Assembly (NCBI GenBank): GCA_963422465.1
Contig: OY730171.1
Coordinates: 806,001 to 870,000, forward strand
Length of the DNA: 64,000 bases
From: Lichina pygmaea
Lineage: Eukaryota; Ascomycota; Lichinomycetes; Lichinales; Lichinaceae
Reading direction: 5' to 3'
A program made the translations under genes and the position numbers. The notes below the pieces were generated by a model. That model was not told the origin of the DNA. It made no database searches and was given only the letters and a program-made list of their open reading frames with translations. Below, piece after piece: positions 22,634 to 34,317 of this stretch (the first letter of the stretch is position 1; each line of letters opens with the position of its first letter).

Positions 22634-24463
22634 CCGCGACAGCAAAGGGGGGCCAAAGCACAGTGTTTTGATCTCATTTCTGGGTTCTCGGAGTGGTTTT
22701 CAGGACATGCGTGTACTGTAGGTACTCACGGTAGCCAACTTTTCTGCTGCAACAGTCTTGCTCAAAAGGCACGGGACAGATGATCAATCACAATGAAGAC
22801 AGTGCGGCTTGAGCAAGCCATGATGTTGAGTCGTATCGTCGTGGTGGGCGATATGGAGAGACGGAGAGACGGGGAGTGAAGAGATCTTGTAAAGAGCTTG
22901 CCAACTACGGTATCGTAAGACGGTACGTATGTACATACCACCTTCCCGAAGACTAAGTACGGACTACGTTCCTCGAAGTACTGTAACAAGGTACTCACAG
23001 CACTGTAGTCCTACAACCACAGCTACAGTAGTGCAGTGACTGATCAACACCATCGCTACGTAACCCTTGTACTCATAACTTCCTGAAGACTAAAAACTCA
23101 AGCAGTGCTCTGATACTGTATCAAAGGTTGGGGAGCTGAGTGTGCTGAGAAAGAGAGTGGATAGATTGTGTTCTAGCATGATGAAAACTGTTGCTGCCTA
23201 GTCTGTAAGGTACAGTACTATTTGCTGGGTGGAGGCTGGAGTATAGAGTCCGGAGTCTGGTGTAAATTACTGTCCTACCGGCACTCTATTATTCTGCTAT
23301 CAACAGCAAAATTGGTGCCACCAGTCCTCCAAGGAACAGTGATTTTTGTAGAGGTATTGCTCAGATATATCAAAGAAAACGTATAGATACATACATGGAG
23401 TTGCACAGATCACCCCGAGTGAGCTGGAGCTACTGTTCAGTGTCTTTACTGTTGTCATGTTTCTGGTAGCTCTACTACTTATAGAAGATTAGACTAATTG
23501 TTGCGGCCGCAGGGTCAGGGCTGAGCCTGGCTTACGGTAGTCAGTAGTGTTAGTCAGCTAGATAGGGGGTCATATAGCCCTCGGGTCCGAGAGGGCGTCA
23601 ATGATCATCATCTTCTCTCCTCTCAGAGCAGGCCATTGCCTTATAGCTCCAGCACTAACACAGTATACATATATGTGTAATCCTGTGTATTCATCTTGTT
23701 GTTTTGCTATCTCTGTCAATCTCTCTAGAATTCTGGGTTGTGAAATCAAACTAGGCAGGATGCCAATCAGGCGGATCAGGCAGAGCATCCGTCGATCAGG
23801 CCAGGACGTCGTCACAAGGCCGCTATCAAAATTTTTGGTGTTGTACATTATGGGCTTCTTTCAACCTCAAGCCAATCACTTGAGGTGGACATAATCAGAA
23901 AAGCTGGACTGGCTATCGACGTCTAGCAAATGGCTCGGTTTCCTTGTCGCATAGCTTATTCCACGACGGATACTAAAAGCTAACAAGCCTCTTGCAGCAT
24001 GAATGGTCAGTCACATTGCTACAAGATACTACGGTATAGGTGTCAAAGGTTGCTCACCAAGGTGGAGCTTGATAAAGGGGGTGACCTCCTCTCCTCCCCC
24101 TTACTCCCCCAAAGCAACCTTGTAGTCAGGCATCATAGATGCTCGACCTCACTCGATCGACGCACGGACACGAGACTCTCCTTGTCCTCGGCCTCCAGCT
24201 CCATCGTCTTCCACCAGCATCCCCTGCACGATATAGCACTTGGTCTCGTCTTCCCTGAACCGCCCAGGCGCCTCGTCTTTGGGGGAGATTCTTATTTCAG
24301 ACGTCTTTGTGCTCGACCCTTCCCTCCCTCCCTCACACGGTAGAGAATGCATTGGTCGTTGTTGAGCCGTACCGTACTGAGAGTGGTCGCCTTGCGCCTC
24401 ACTTCCTTATCTCTCGGTTGCCTGCAGCGGACGAGGGTGCTGCTTTCACGGTACCGGTACCGG
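22634..24463. other. Intergenic, no gene seen
   Basis: About 1.8 kb, less GC-rich than the genes, with scattered GTAC words. Frames are short and unsupported. Confidence 0.5.
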
Positions 24464-25190
24464 TACCGTAATCGATCACATGACGCTCAGTATCACCCAA
24501 CGCTCAGTATTCTGACCCCCTTTTTTTGTTGTCATCAAGAAGCCATAGAACAACCAAACAAGTGATGCTCTTGCTAAACATGACATGGCGGATCATATCA
24601 GCTATACTACGACTACTGCAGAGCACCATATCAGTTGTTATGCACTTTCTTATCACTATCAGAGGAAAAGCGCCTCCTAAGAAGAAGTCAACTTAACAAT
24701 CATCAAGGTTTTTACAAACACTTAAAAACCAGACCTAGTAGGTCAGATCAGTGCTCTAAGCTGTCAGGAATAGTCTATAACGTCTCAGATCACGTAAGTT
24801 GAAGTTGAGAGTTTGCGACTCTGGTTGTACATAGCTAAGTAGTCCAAGGATCAGGTACGAGAAAGGCAGAAGGTCCAGGAAAGCTCAGATACCACTAAGA
24901 GCTTTTCCCCACCAAGCAATAAGACCTCTTTTATTAAAGATGCCGGAAATAAGTAGAGTTCAGAGACAGAAGCTCTAAAACTGACTTCACAAGACCGAGT
25001 CTTGAGCAAGTCATCATCCTTTGTACACTAGACTTCTATTACTCCCTATCTCTTTTATGTGTTCTCATCTACCACATATCCAAGTTTGAGACTATTCTGA
25101 TAAAAAGTAGTTGAGATATTCAAGTTTTTCTCGAGGTAGTCACCAATTGAGCGTTGGGTGATACTGAGCGTCACGTGATCGATTACGGTA
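24464..25190. mobile_element. MITE-like element with 41-bp terminal inverted repeats and TA duplication
   Basis: The ends 24466-24506 and 25148-25188 are inverted copies of each other over 41 bp with one mismatch; each starts CCGTAATCGATCAC. Both are flanked by TA (24464-24465 and 25189-25190), as expected for Tc1/mariner-Fot1-type insertion. The 723-bp interior is AT-rich and has no transposase frame, so this is a non-autonomous element. The inverted repeat extends slightly into flanking GGTACC words, so the exact ends carry some uncertainty. Confidence 0.82.
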
Positions 25191-25979
25191 CCGTACAGTG
25201 GTGCGGCTGTGGTAAAGACCTCTGTGTTGGGAGTGGTCGGAAATCGGGCCCACTTCCAACAGAGGGGGGCTGCGCAGAATGTCTCTCCGGTCACAGCCTC
25301 GGCCTGCTCTGCTCTCCTCCCACAGGGCTGTCGAACCAGGGCAAGTCTATTTAGACTCGGGGAACATCCAACTCGCTCTTCTTCTTCTCTGCCATATTCC
25401 AATCTTCTCTGACGTCGCTCGCCAGTGTTCTTTGCTTGACACCATTGCTCGTCGTCGTCGTCGGTTTTGCTAGTGGCTGGACTTCCCAAGTCTATCGACG
25501 ATATCGTCCACCCCTATACTGGTCCGTCTGTCGGCGCCAGCAGCCGCATTCTGCTGACGCTGGATTCCTGGATCGAGAGTTAAGGTCATCAGATCTAGCT
25601 TCATATCTCTTTTTGCTGTCGAGGACGTGCTTAAAGAACCCAGGCCGGAAACCCTTGCTTTTGGCTGCCAGTATTCACCAACAGGAGAGTGAGTTGGTTG
25701 ACTCTACTCCGTACACCGTTACCCATCTATATATCGCATGCATTTGCTTTGGCGCTGCTCTGTGAATATAGTCTATTTCTCTGCCGTTGGGTGTCGCACC
25801 TCTTTCGTGTTCGAGTGCCCTGGGCCATGTCAGGAGCTGAACTGGGCCAAGATGTTACATCAAGTTTATGTCCTTGGTCTCCGTCTGTTCCCTGCTAATG
25901 AGAGACACGCTTGGGCGTCCCAAGGGCCGGTGGACTCAAGCGCTATCATTAACAACGAACCCTGCCTTTCAAATCCAAC
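25191..25979. other. Promoter and leader of the dsRNA-binding gene
   Basis: Contains CT-rich blocks (around 25375-25400) and short frames without motif. No separate gene is supported. Confidence 0.45.
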
Positions 25980-27000
25980 ATGCAGGACATTATGGACAGC
26001 CAAGGACAGAATGGCCTGAAACGTAAAGCTCATGAGGCGACATCAGGTCTCGGCGCAGATACTTCCCCTGCCGGGAAAGGCGGAGAGGCCGAGCAGATTG
26101 TTGTGAGTTGCCTTCGAGGCGCAAGCATGCTCACCGCGCTCTGTTAACATGATGCACCAAGCAACAACCTACCGACAATAGCCTTCCGGATGGCGGCTCT
26201 CCCCAGCGCCTAATCATGTCCGTGCGTGACGAGACCGGGGTCGAAAGCGGTGGAACGACCCGCTCCCCGCAAGCTGTCAGCCAGCTATACGAGCTGTGCC
26301 AGAAGAGAAGCCTGGAACAGCCCGAGTTCGTTCACGAGGAGCTGTATCCGCAGCACTTCACTGCGCGCCTGAAGATCGCCGACAGGGAGATCTTGTTGAC
26401 GTCCGATGCCAGCGAGATGATCTCCAGCGAAAATGCCAAGGACAACGAGCTGCACGAGGCTTTCTTTTCGTCGAAGAAGGCAGGCAAGGAGGCTGTTGCG
26501 GCGAAGGGAATAGAGTTTGTGAACGGACTAGCTCCAGTGGTCAGGAAGAGGGACGACACCAACTGGACTGGTAGACTCATGGGTCAGCCCCACGCCTTTT
26601 ACATGCTCCTTTTCTTGTCTGTTGTTTGTCCGTCGATGACCGAGTACAAACAATACAGCTAATGCCCCGACCAGAGTTCTACCAGAAACGCCCTCACGTG
26701 CCGCAGCAGCCAGCTTCATCGACCGGTGGCACCGGCGGCAGCCAACTGCAAGGCCCGAAGTTCATCGAGACGTCCAGGACGCGACGCGGCGCCCAGAGGT
26801 TCGAGTGCGAGTGCATCATCCCGCACCGACCCGATGCTTCGTTCGGCAAGGGAAACAGCAACGACAACAAGCCCGACGACAACGAGCAGCTACATGGCCG
26901 TTCCTTCAGCAACAAGAAGGCTGCCAAGATGAACGCCGCCAAGGAAGCGTATCTGTGGTTGAGCGACAATGGTTTCACTGCCGCAGGGGGGAACAAGTAG
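25980..27000 (+). CDS. Double-stranded-RNA-binding-motif protein (285 aa)
   Basis: Three exons, 25980-26102, 26162-26570 and 26675-27000 (858 nt). After an acidic/polar N-terminus (MQDIMDSQGQNGLKRKAHEA) comes a DSRM-like domain at about 79-165: AVSQLYELCQKRSLEQPEF, then FTARLKIADREILLT and FFSSKKAGKEAVAAKGIEF. A second, longer-looped DSRM-like domain at about 178-280 has FYQKRPHVPQQ, RFECECIIPHRPD and SFSNKKAAKMNAAKEAYLWL. The alpha2 helix KKAxKxxAAKxAxxWL is the usual RNA-contacting element. No catalytic domain is present, so it may act as an adaptor in RNA silencing or another double-stranded-RNA process (inference). The domain call is good, the role is not known. Confidence 0.85.
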
Positions 27001-27123
27001 TCGGTCGTGTCGGACGTGGTGATTGTGATGGACCGTTATCGTTATCGTGGTAGTAGTAGTAGTTTGGTTATCGTGATAGTGATAGCATTGAATAGTACCG
27101 ATAGTAACAGTTCACACCAGGCA

Positions 27124-29430
27124 AACCCAGTAATCAACCCCGACATCACACCGGCCGGCCGAGCTCCGAGAGGCAATCTTCAAACCTGCACAGGACAAAG
27201 CACCAGGCCCTGACGGCATCCCACACCGCATTCTCCGACTCCTCTTCGAGGAAATGGAGGAGCGCCTGCGCGAACTCTTCAACGCGTGTCTGCATCACAG
27301 CCACCACCCAGAGTGCTTCCGGAACGCAACAACGGTAGCCCTTCGCAAGCCGGCGAAGCCCGACTACCGGGAACCAAAGGCGTGGCACCCCATTGCCCTC
27401 CTCAACACTCTTGGCAAAGCTCTGGAGATGATTGTTGTGCAACAGCTTCGCTACATCGCCGAGAAGCACAAACTCCTCCCCGCCACTCAGCATGGGTGCC
27501 GCCGACAGCGTGACACCACTATGGCACTGGAGCTACTGACAGAGCAAGTCCACACTGCCTGGGGGCAGGGCTGCGATAAGGTGGCCACCCTCCTCAGCCT
27601 TGACATGGCCGCAGTGTTCCCGAACATGTCGCACAATCAGCTGCTGCACAACCTTTGCCATGACAGTGTTCTGTCAGGTCTCCTCCAGTGGACAACAAGC
27701 TTCCTCGCAGATCAACAGACATTGCTGGTGCTAGGCTGGTGGCAAAGCACCACCCAACAGGTGTCCATGGGCATCCTGCAGGGGTCCCCCATCTCCCCCA
27801 TTCTATTCCTGTTCTTTAACAAGGATCTAGTGAACTTCTGCACATGCAGCACCAGGAAGGTATTGGGCATCAGGTTCACGGATGACATCAACATCCTGGT
27901 GGTCAGCAAGGACACAGAGAGCAATTGCAGGATACTGGAGCAGGTGCACTGCGGCTGCATGACATGGGCATGCTGCCATGGGGCCACTTTCACTCCACAC
28001 AAATATGAACTCATGCACCTGACCTGATCTCTGAAGTGGTTCAACATGACAGTGGGAGTCAACCTGGAGGGTATCAACAAGGAGCCGCAGCAATCTGTCT
28101 GGATCCTCAGGGTCCTCCTGGACTCAAAGCTCCACTGGGGCCCCTATGTCAAGTGCACTGCGGAGAAGGCAGTGCAACAGGGCTGTGCTCTCACCGCAAC
28201 TGCAGGGTCTACCTGGGGAGCCACCTTCACTAAGGCATGGCTAATTTACAGTGCAGTAGTGCACCTGGCTATCACCTACAGAGTGATGATCTGGGCACCT
28301 ACAGAGGGCCTCCTTTGGCTGGCACACTGTTGCTGGATTGGTGACACACTGGAACATCAACAACAGGGCTGCCTCCGGACAGTCACCAGTGGCTTCAAGG
28401 TGACCAGCCAGCAACAGCTGGAAGCTGAAGTGGCAGTCCCACCTTTCTGCACCCACATTGCATGTTTACAGCTACAGGTGTGTGCCTGGATGGAGGCCTC
28501 CGGGGTACAGGCTGAGATCCAGGAGGCCTGCGCCAGAATCCAGTGTCAGCTTGCCCTGAGGTGAGGCTGCCGGCACCACCCTGGCATCACCCTGGGCTAG
28601 AACCACCTACAGTGGGCCAAAACAATCCTGTGGCCACGAAGAACCATGGAGGACTTGACAGCAAGGCTCAGCATCCCCCCATGGTCTGACAGACCACCCC
28701 CACCCCCTGCTGTCACCACACCAAACACCCCCCTTCTGCAGTCAGTTTGGCAGGCATACCAGCTGGCAGAACAATAGTGCTGGGAGTGCTGGCACCAACT
28801 GCACGGAGGCCCCCCACCAACAACACAGACACTGGACCCAGACCCCAGAGGCAGAGACAACTGGAAGCCCAGCAAGATGCTGTACCAGTCAGCCCTCCAG
28901 TTACACGCCAGCCTCTTGAAGGTGCAGAGCAGTATTCTGACACAGGTCCACACAGGCAAGATTGGACTGGTGGCATTCCTCTGCAAGTGACAGGTGCCTG
29001 GCTTCCCCACACTGGTGTGCAGCTGTGGAGTGCTGTGGGAGACAGCCAAACATGTGGTTCTAGACTGCCCACACCTTCTCCAAGTGCAATGAAGCCTGTA
29101 TCTAGCAGCTGCCACCACTGACTACCAGGCTTTGACATCCTGACCACAGCCCACCACCACCCTCACAGTGTGGATCCTCTGACAAGGCATTCTCCCCCAG
29201 TTCTCCTGGGCTCAGGAGCAGCTGGAAGCTGGCTGCTAGCCAGCCACCCCCCATGTTCTACAGCATCTCGACAGGATAGTGCTGGCCAGGCACTGCAGAA
29301 GGAGGTTTTTCACCCTAGCAGGCCTAGGGTTTTCCTTGCTTAATTTTCATAGCTGACCCAGCATAGTCTAGATAACTAGCACTAGAATGGAGTAGGAATA
29401 CCAATTACCAATTACCAACCCAGTAATCAA
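27124..29430 (+). mobile_element. LINE (Tad1-like) copy 2, 5'-truncated, 14-bp target duplication
   Basis: The direct repeat AACCCAGTAATCAA at 27124-27137 and 29417-29430 frames an insert of 27138-29416. It starts inside ORF2 with the reverse transcriptase: DKAPGPDGIPHRILRLLF, RKPAKPDYREPKAWHPIALL, VSMGILQGSPISPIL and FTDDINIL (catalytic Asp pair). It continues through HKYELMHLT and the C-terminal region to a 3' tail of AATTACC units. Endonuclease and ORF1 are missing. The frame is open from 27254 to 28027 and then broken by stops and shifts. The first third is rich in CpG, while the remainder has lost most CpG. It sits 123 bp after the stop codon of the dsRNA-binding gene. Confidence 0.93.
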
Positions 29431-30982
29431 GTAAGATAAGATAGTCACAACCTCAAAGCCTGGCCCACTGGACAGCCACAAAAACAACACTGACTGAGTG
29501 TGGGGGGGGGGGGGGGGTTAGTGAGAGCAACAAAGCACACTGACTTGCATGCCCAACTACTGTACAGTATGTATTCCATAACATGTTGTACATCTTACGA
29601 CAGACTTGGACAAGTCCATCCAAAACCACTGTAACTCTGTATTCATCAGAACCTCCGTCTATCCTCTGTTCCAGACACACAGCCTTTTTTTTCTTTTTTT
29701 TGCTTTTCCGACTGCACTTTACAGAGTTGATCTGGAACAGACAGGGGAGGAACACAGGCAGACATGGATAGACAGATAGACAGACATAGATAGAGAGGCA
29801 GACAGACAGACAGACAGACAGACAGATTAGATCTGTAATGATGTACTTACTTCTGTACGGTACAGTACAGAGTATGCAGATGTGATGATGAAATGTTGGT
29901 GATATGATGATACGGGTTAGGGTAATACGTACTGTACAGTAGGACATGCCTGACAGATAGTTGACAGGTACTGTACAGCTTCAAAAGCCACCCTGTAATC
30001 AATCGTTGTGCAGATGTTGATGATCATGGATGGATGGACAGACGGACGGAGAGGTAGACGGATTGAATCTCAAATGTCTGGTGATCGGTAGATAAGCCAA
30101 GACAAGATATATATGTAGACAGATGGAGTGGCTGTACAGATACAAATGGCCATGAACGGACAGATCCTCACACATCTCCATACAGTCACCTGGACCATGC
30201 ACCCAAGACCCACTCTTTGATTCATGCTTTGATGTATAGGTACAGACTTAGAGAACTTTTTTTTCAATTCCGACGCCTGGAGACGGTCAAGCTTGGGTTC
30301 AACATACAGTAGTCATGAACATGCATGTCTGCGGGTACATGACAAGTCGAGTAATGATGTGAGTTGGGTGAAAGAGGTGGAATGACCTAAAGGAGAGAAG
30401 AAGAAACAAAAATGCCAAGTGGGGAAGGGGGGGGGGGGGGGGGGGGGGGGTGCAAGGATTACAATGAACGAACAAAGGACAAGAAGAAACAAGAAAAAAG
30501 AAAAAAGGTGGAGAGATTTTAGGGCGAATGAAGAAGAGGACATAACGCCAACAGGGCAAGGCTGCAAGCGAAGAGTAGCAGCTTCAGCCTGCAGTGATGC
30601 GAAACAAGTCTTTTGTAGAGGTGAAAAGGAAAGAAGATCAAACACATGAGCGACACGAGAAGAGAATGGAAGTGAAGAGTCAAGAGGTAGGCCAACGTGT
30701 CGAAAAGGGGATATACGAATAAGAGGGGTGAGATGTGTCCGTCAACGCATTATCTTTGCTTGCAAAGAGGTGTCAGAGGGAAAATGTACAACGACCACGA
30801 CGGCAATCTGGGATGGCGCTAGATGTGCCACGACAGCGATAGACAGACACCACCGACACCAGACAGAGAAAGACAACAGGCACCAGACATGAAGAGAGCC
30901 AATCAATACAGACACATGAAGCCAGTACAGCCCACCCGAGCGCACCAGAGGAGAGAAAACAACAGACAGCGACGCACAACCG
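29431..30982. other. Intergenic with simple repeats
   Basis: Holds a poly-G run (29502-29517), a CAGA tandem stretch (about 29798-29826), a poly-G run (30427-30450) and GTAC words. The end is probably the 3' region of the Flo8-type gene. No gene is supported. Confidence 0.5.
30427..30450. repeat. Poly-G tract (24)
   Basis: A run of 24 G in non-coding DNA downstream of the Flo8-type gene. Confidence 0.95.
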
Positions 30983-32165
30983 TCACACGTCCGTCCCAGC
31001 CTCGACCCCGTCCGGGTTGCCGTAGCCAGACGAAGTGTTGAGGTCAAAGTTCATGGGCGGCCCGGCCGAGCTGTCGTCCGTGTTGAGAAAGGCGTCAAAG
31101 TCGAACGCCCCCAGCATGTCGCCGCTGTCGAGCGGGGCAAAGTCGAGGTTGAACGGAGCGTTCTGCAGAGCGGCTCTCGTCAGTTCAACCGCGCTTGAGC
31201 GGCCCGAGAGGGGTCACTGGGTGGGCGGGATGGGGTGACGTACGTCGCTGCCATCCGCCGTGGGGAATGCCGCTACCTGAGGGGCCTCCGGAGGGGGTGG
31301 AGGAGGAGGCTGGGCCAGCGGTGGGGCCTGAGCCGGTACAGACGTCGGCGCCTGGGCGTTGTTGGCCGCCGCAGCAATCTGGCTGGGATTGGGCCCAGGC
31401 GGCGCCTTCTGAGCGTTGAACGACGACGGGTTCTGCGGCGTGATTGGGGTTGGCGGGGTCGGCGTCGGTGGGGCATCGCCCTCGGACGACGGCGCCGGTC
31501 CCGGGGGAAGGGTGGTCGAGTTCTTCTTGGCAGGCCGCTGCGCGGGTCAGTCTCGAGGCCCTTCGCGCATACGACCAAACGGAGGGACGGCTCTTGGACA
31601 TACCTTTCGGGTCGCCTCCTTGGTGTCCTTCTTCCCCTTGGGATTGGGCTTATTCGACTGCTGCGGAGTCGGCGGGGCCGGCGCATTGGTCTGCTGCGGC
31701 GATGGCGGTTGTGTCCGACCGCTGCCGTTACCGTTGCTGCTGCCGTTGTTGTTCGCGGTCGCGCTACCATTGGCGTTGCTGCCGGCCGGCGGGGCCTGCG
31801 GCGGAGGCATCTGGCTACGTTGCTGTTGATGCTGAGGTTGGCCCGGCTGCTGCGGCTGTGGCGCCTGTGGCGGTGGTGGTGGTGGTTGTGGTGCTGCCTG
31901 CTGCGGCTGTTGTTGCGGGGTCGTCTCGACGGACTGCGGTTGCTGCCCTGGCGTCGCTGCCGGGGTGGGAGGCTGCTGCTGCTGCTGCTGCTGCTGCATC
32001 GGATTCCCGCCGGGTACCGCTTGCTGCATCTGCTGCCAGCCCTGGCTCTGCATCCGTGCCGCCTGTTGCTGCTGGTGCTGGTGCTGGTGCTGGTGCTGTT
32101 GTTGCTGTTGTTGTTGATGGTGCTGATGCTGCTGCTGGTGTTGTTGGTGCTGGTGCTGGTGCTGG

Positions 32166-32206
<41 letters not shown>

Positions 32207-33527
32207 ATGCTGCCGAGCGAGTATATCCATCTGTTGTTGCTGGGTCAGATGCTGGCCCGCGAATCCAGCCGGGTGGGAGCTTGGTGGACGCATCATGGTT
32301 CCGTTCTGCATGACGACCCCGGTCTTGACGTCGTTCATGTCCGACATGAAGGCCGGGTTCATTCCCGGCGGGACCTGACCCGGGTGGATGCCCATGGCGG
32401 CCGGCGAACCTCGCGCCTTGGGCATGGACCCGTCGGGGAGGGGCGATCCCGGCAGGCCGGCCTGGGTCATCTTGGGCGTGCCACGTTTGGCTTGGTCTTG
32501 CGGGGTCGGGGACTGGTGACCCGAGCGGGCGGCTTGCGGAGACATGCCCTGGAAGGCCTGCTGTCCATGGAGGACGGCGGCGGCGGCGCCGTTGTCCGAT
32601 CGTACGATACGGTCCTGCTCGTCGCGCGCTAGTATCAGCCGTCTCTTGCTATGTTGCTCGAGCAGCATCAGTTGCACCTGATAATCCTGCAGCGAGTTGC
32701 TACTGCTCTGCCCCGGCACGCGCATCGCTCCTGGGTTCCCGGCGTAGTACTCGCCCATGGTCATCGTAGCGCCGTCCGGTAACTGCTGCATCATGGGCGA
32801 GCCCTGGGTCTGGGCCGCGGCCGCGCTGGGCATGGCTTTGTTCATGTTCGGGTTGCTGAGTTGCTGGGCAGCCCGAGCCTGAGCCTGAGCCTGAGCCTGG
32901 GCTTGAGCCTGGGCTTGAGCCTGCTGCGCTTGCTGGTGTTGCTGCTGGTGCTGGTGCTGGTGCTGCTGCTGTTGTTGCTGGTGCTGGTGCTGCTGTTGTT
33001 GTTGCGGCCCGTTCTGAGCGAGCTTGTGCAGGGCTTGTTGCTGCAACGGATGGCCTGCGTTCTGAAAGCCGTTGAAGGCGGCCTGGCCGAGGTTGTTCGG
33101 GTTGATCCCATTCTGGATGAGAAGCTGGTTCTGATGGTGGAGGGCGGCGGGGTTGCCAGCGCCGACCAGTTGTTGACCGTGCATGGACTGGGGCTGCGGA
33201 CGACCGTTAGGCCCCATGGCTTGGCCGTTGAAGGCACCGTTCTCGAGCCGTGGTCGTTTGGAGGGCGATGGTGCGTTCTCGGCCGAGGCTGGCGATTGCG
33301 GACGTTGGTCGGCGTTCATGTCGGCGTTCGAAGGCTCTCGCTGCATCGAATGCTGCATGAACTGCTGTTGCTGTTGCTGCTGTTGCTGTTGTTGTTGTTG
33401 CTGCTGCTGATGACTCTTGGCCATCTGCATCTGCATCTGCATCTGCGCCGGCGTCCTGCACGAGAGGTGTGAGCATCCTGGACGATGCACTCGCCAGCGA
33501 GCTTCGCGGTGCGGGGCTCAAGGGAGA

Positions 33528-33569
<42 letters not shown>

Positions 33570-34317
33570 ATACGCGTTGCGACTGCTGTTCTGCATCGCC
33601 TTGCGGGGCAGCTCGTTCTGTGGCACGCCCATGCCGTTCTGCAACCGCAGCATGGCCTGATACTGGTTCGACATCATGGCCGGGTTCATCTGCCGTAGTA
33701 GATGGTGGCTCTGCTCCTGTCGCATCCGTTGTTGTTGCTGGCGGGACAGAGACGAACACGGGCCGTCAGCGCACCGGCGACACGCCACGCGACACGACTC
33801 GGACGGGAGGAAGGAGACAAACCTGAGTGTGCTGAAGGTACTGGACGGCGACTCCGTTCTCGCCGGGCTTGCCGACGTTGCGCTGGGCCGAGAGCATCTC
33901 GTAGAAGACGCAGAACCAATCGTACAGGAACGAGTTCTGCGGCAGCGCGTTGGGGACGTTAGGCACGGGGAGGTCGTCGGGCCGCTTCGAGTCGCCTTCG
34001 TCCTTGACGTCCGTGTCCATGGCCGAGTCATCGACGCCGTTGAGCATGCCGCCGTCGCCGTCGCGGCGCTGGCCGGGACCGACCTTGGTGGCATCGAGAG
34101 GGGCGTCGCTCTGCACGAGCGCACGGGCGCACTCCCACATCTCGTTCTTCAGGAAGTAGTCGTAGATGTAGGTATTGAGCCGAACCTTGAGCGAGTCGAC
34201 CTGCCTCTCGGCGCGACCGGCGGTGGGTAGGCCGTTGTTCGCCGTCGACATGCCGCCGACGGGGCCGCCGACGGGGCCGCCGACAGGGTTCATCGAGGCC
34301 ACGCCGATGTTGTTCAT
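30983..34317 (-). CDS. somA: Flo8/SomA-type LisH transcriptional regulator, Gln-rich (994 aa)
   Basis: Nuclear regulator acting downstream of cAMP/PKA in adhesion, filamentation and sporulation in yeasts and moulds. Five exons on the minus strand: 33823-34317, 33574-33737, 31604-33455, 31244-31537 and 30983-31162, total 2985 nt. A LisH domain lies at about 43-72 (KVRLNTYIYDYFLKNEMWEC) and is followed by NSFLYDWFCVFYEMLSA, both hallmarks of Flo8/SomA. The middle contains long polyglutamine and Gln-His/Gln-Ala runs. The C-terminus is acidic and Phe/Leu-rich (FNLDFAPLDSGDMLGAFDFD), like an activation domain. The intron 33456-33573 carries a GA/CT microsatellite. The Leu-rich plus-strand frame opposite the polyQ region is an artefact of CTG/TTG repeats. 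The orthologue is clear at family level; the symbol follows the Aspergillus name. Confidence 0.88.
33531..33567. repeat. (GA)n microsatellite in an intron of the Flo8-type gene
   Basis: About 18 GA units; on the coding (minus) strand this is a CT run starting just after the donor GTATGTT. Confidence 0.95.

Noticed and set aside
31235-32632. 465-codon Leu-rich plus-strand frame resembling a membrane protein
   Set aside because: It is the complement of CAG/CAA glutamine and histidine repeats of the Flo8-type gene.
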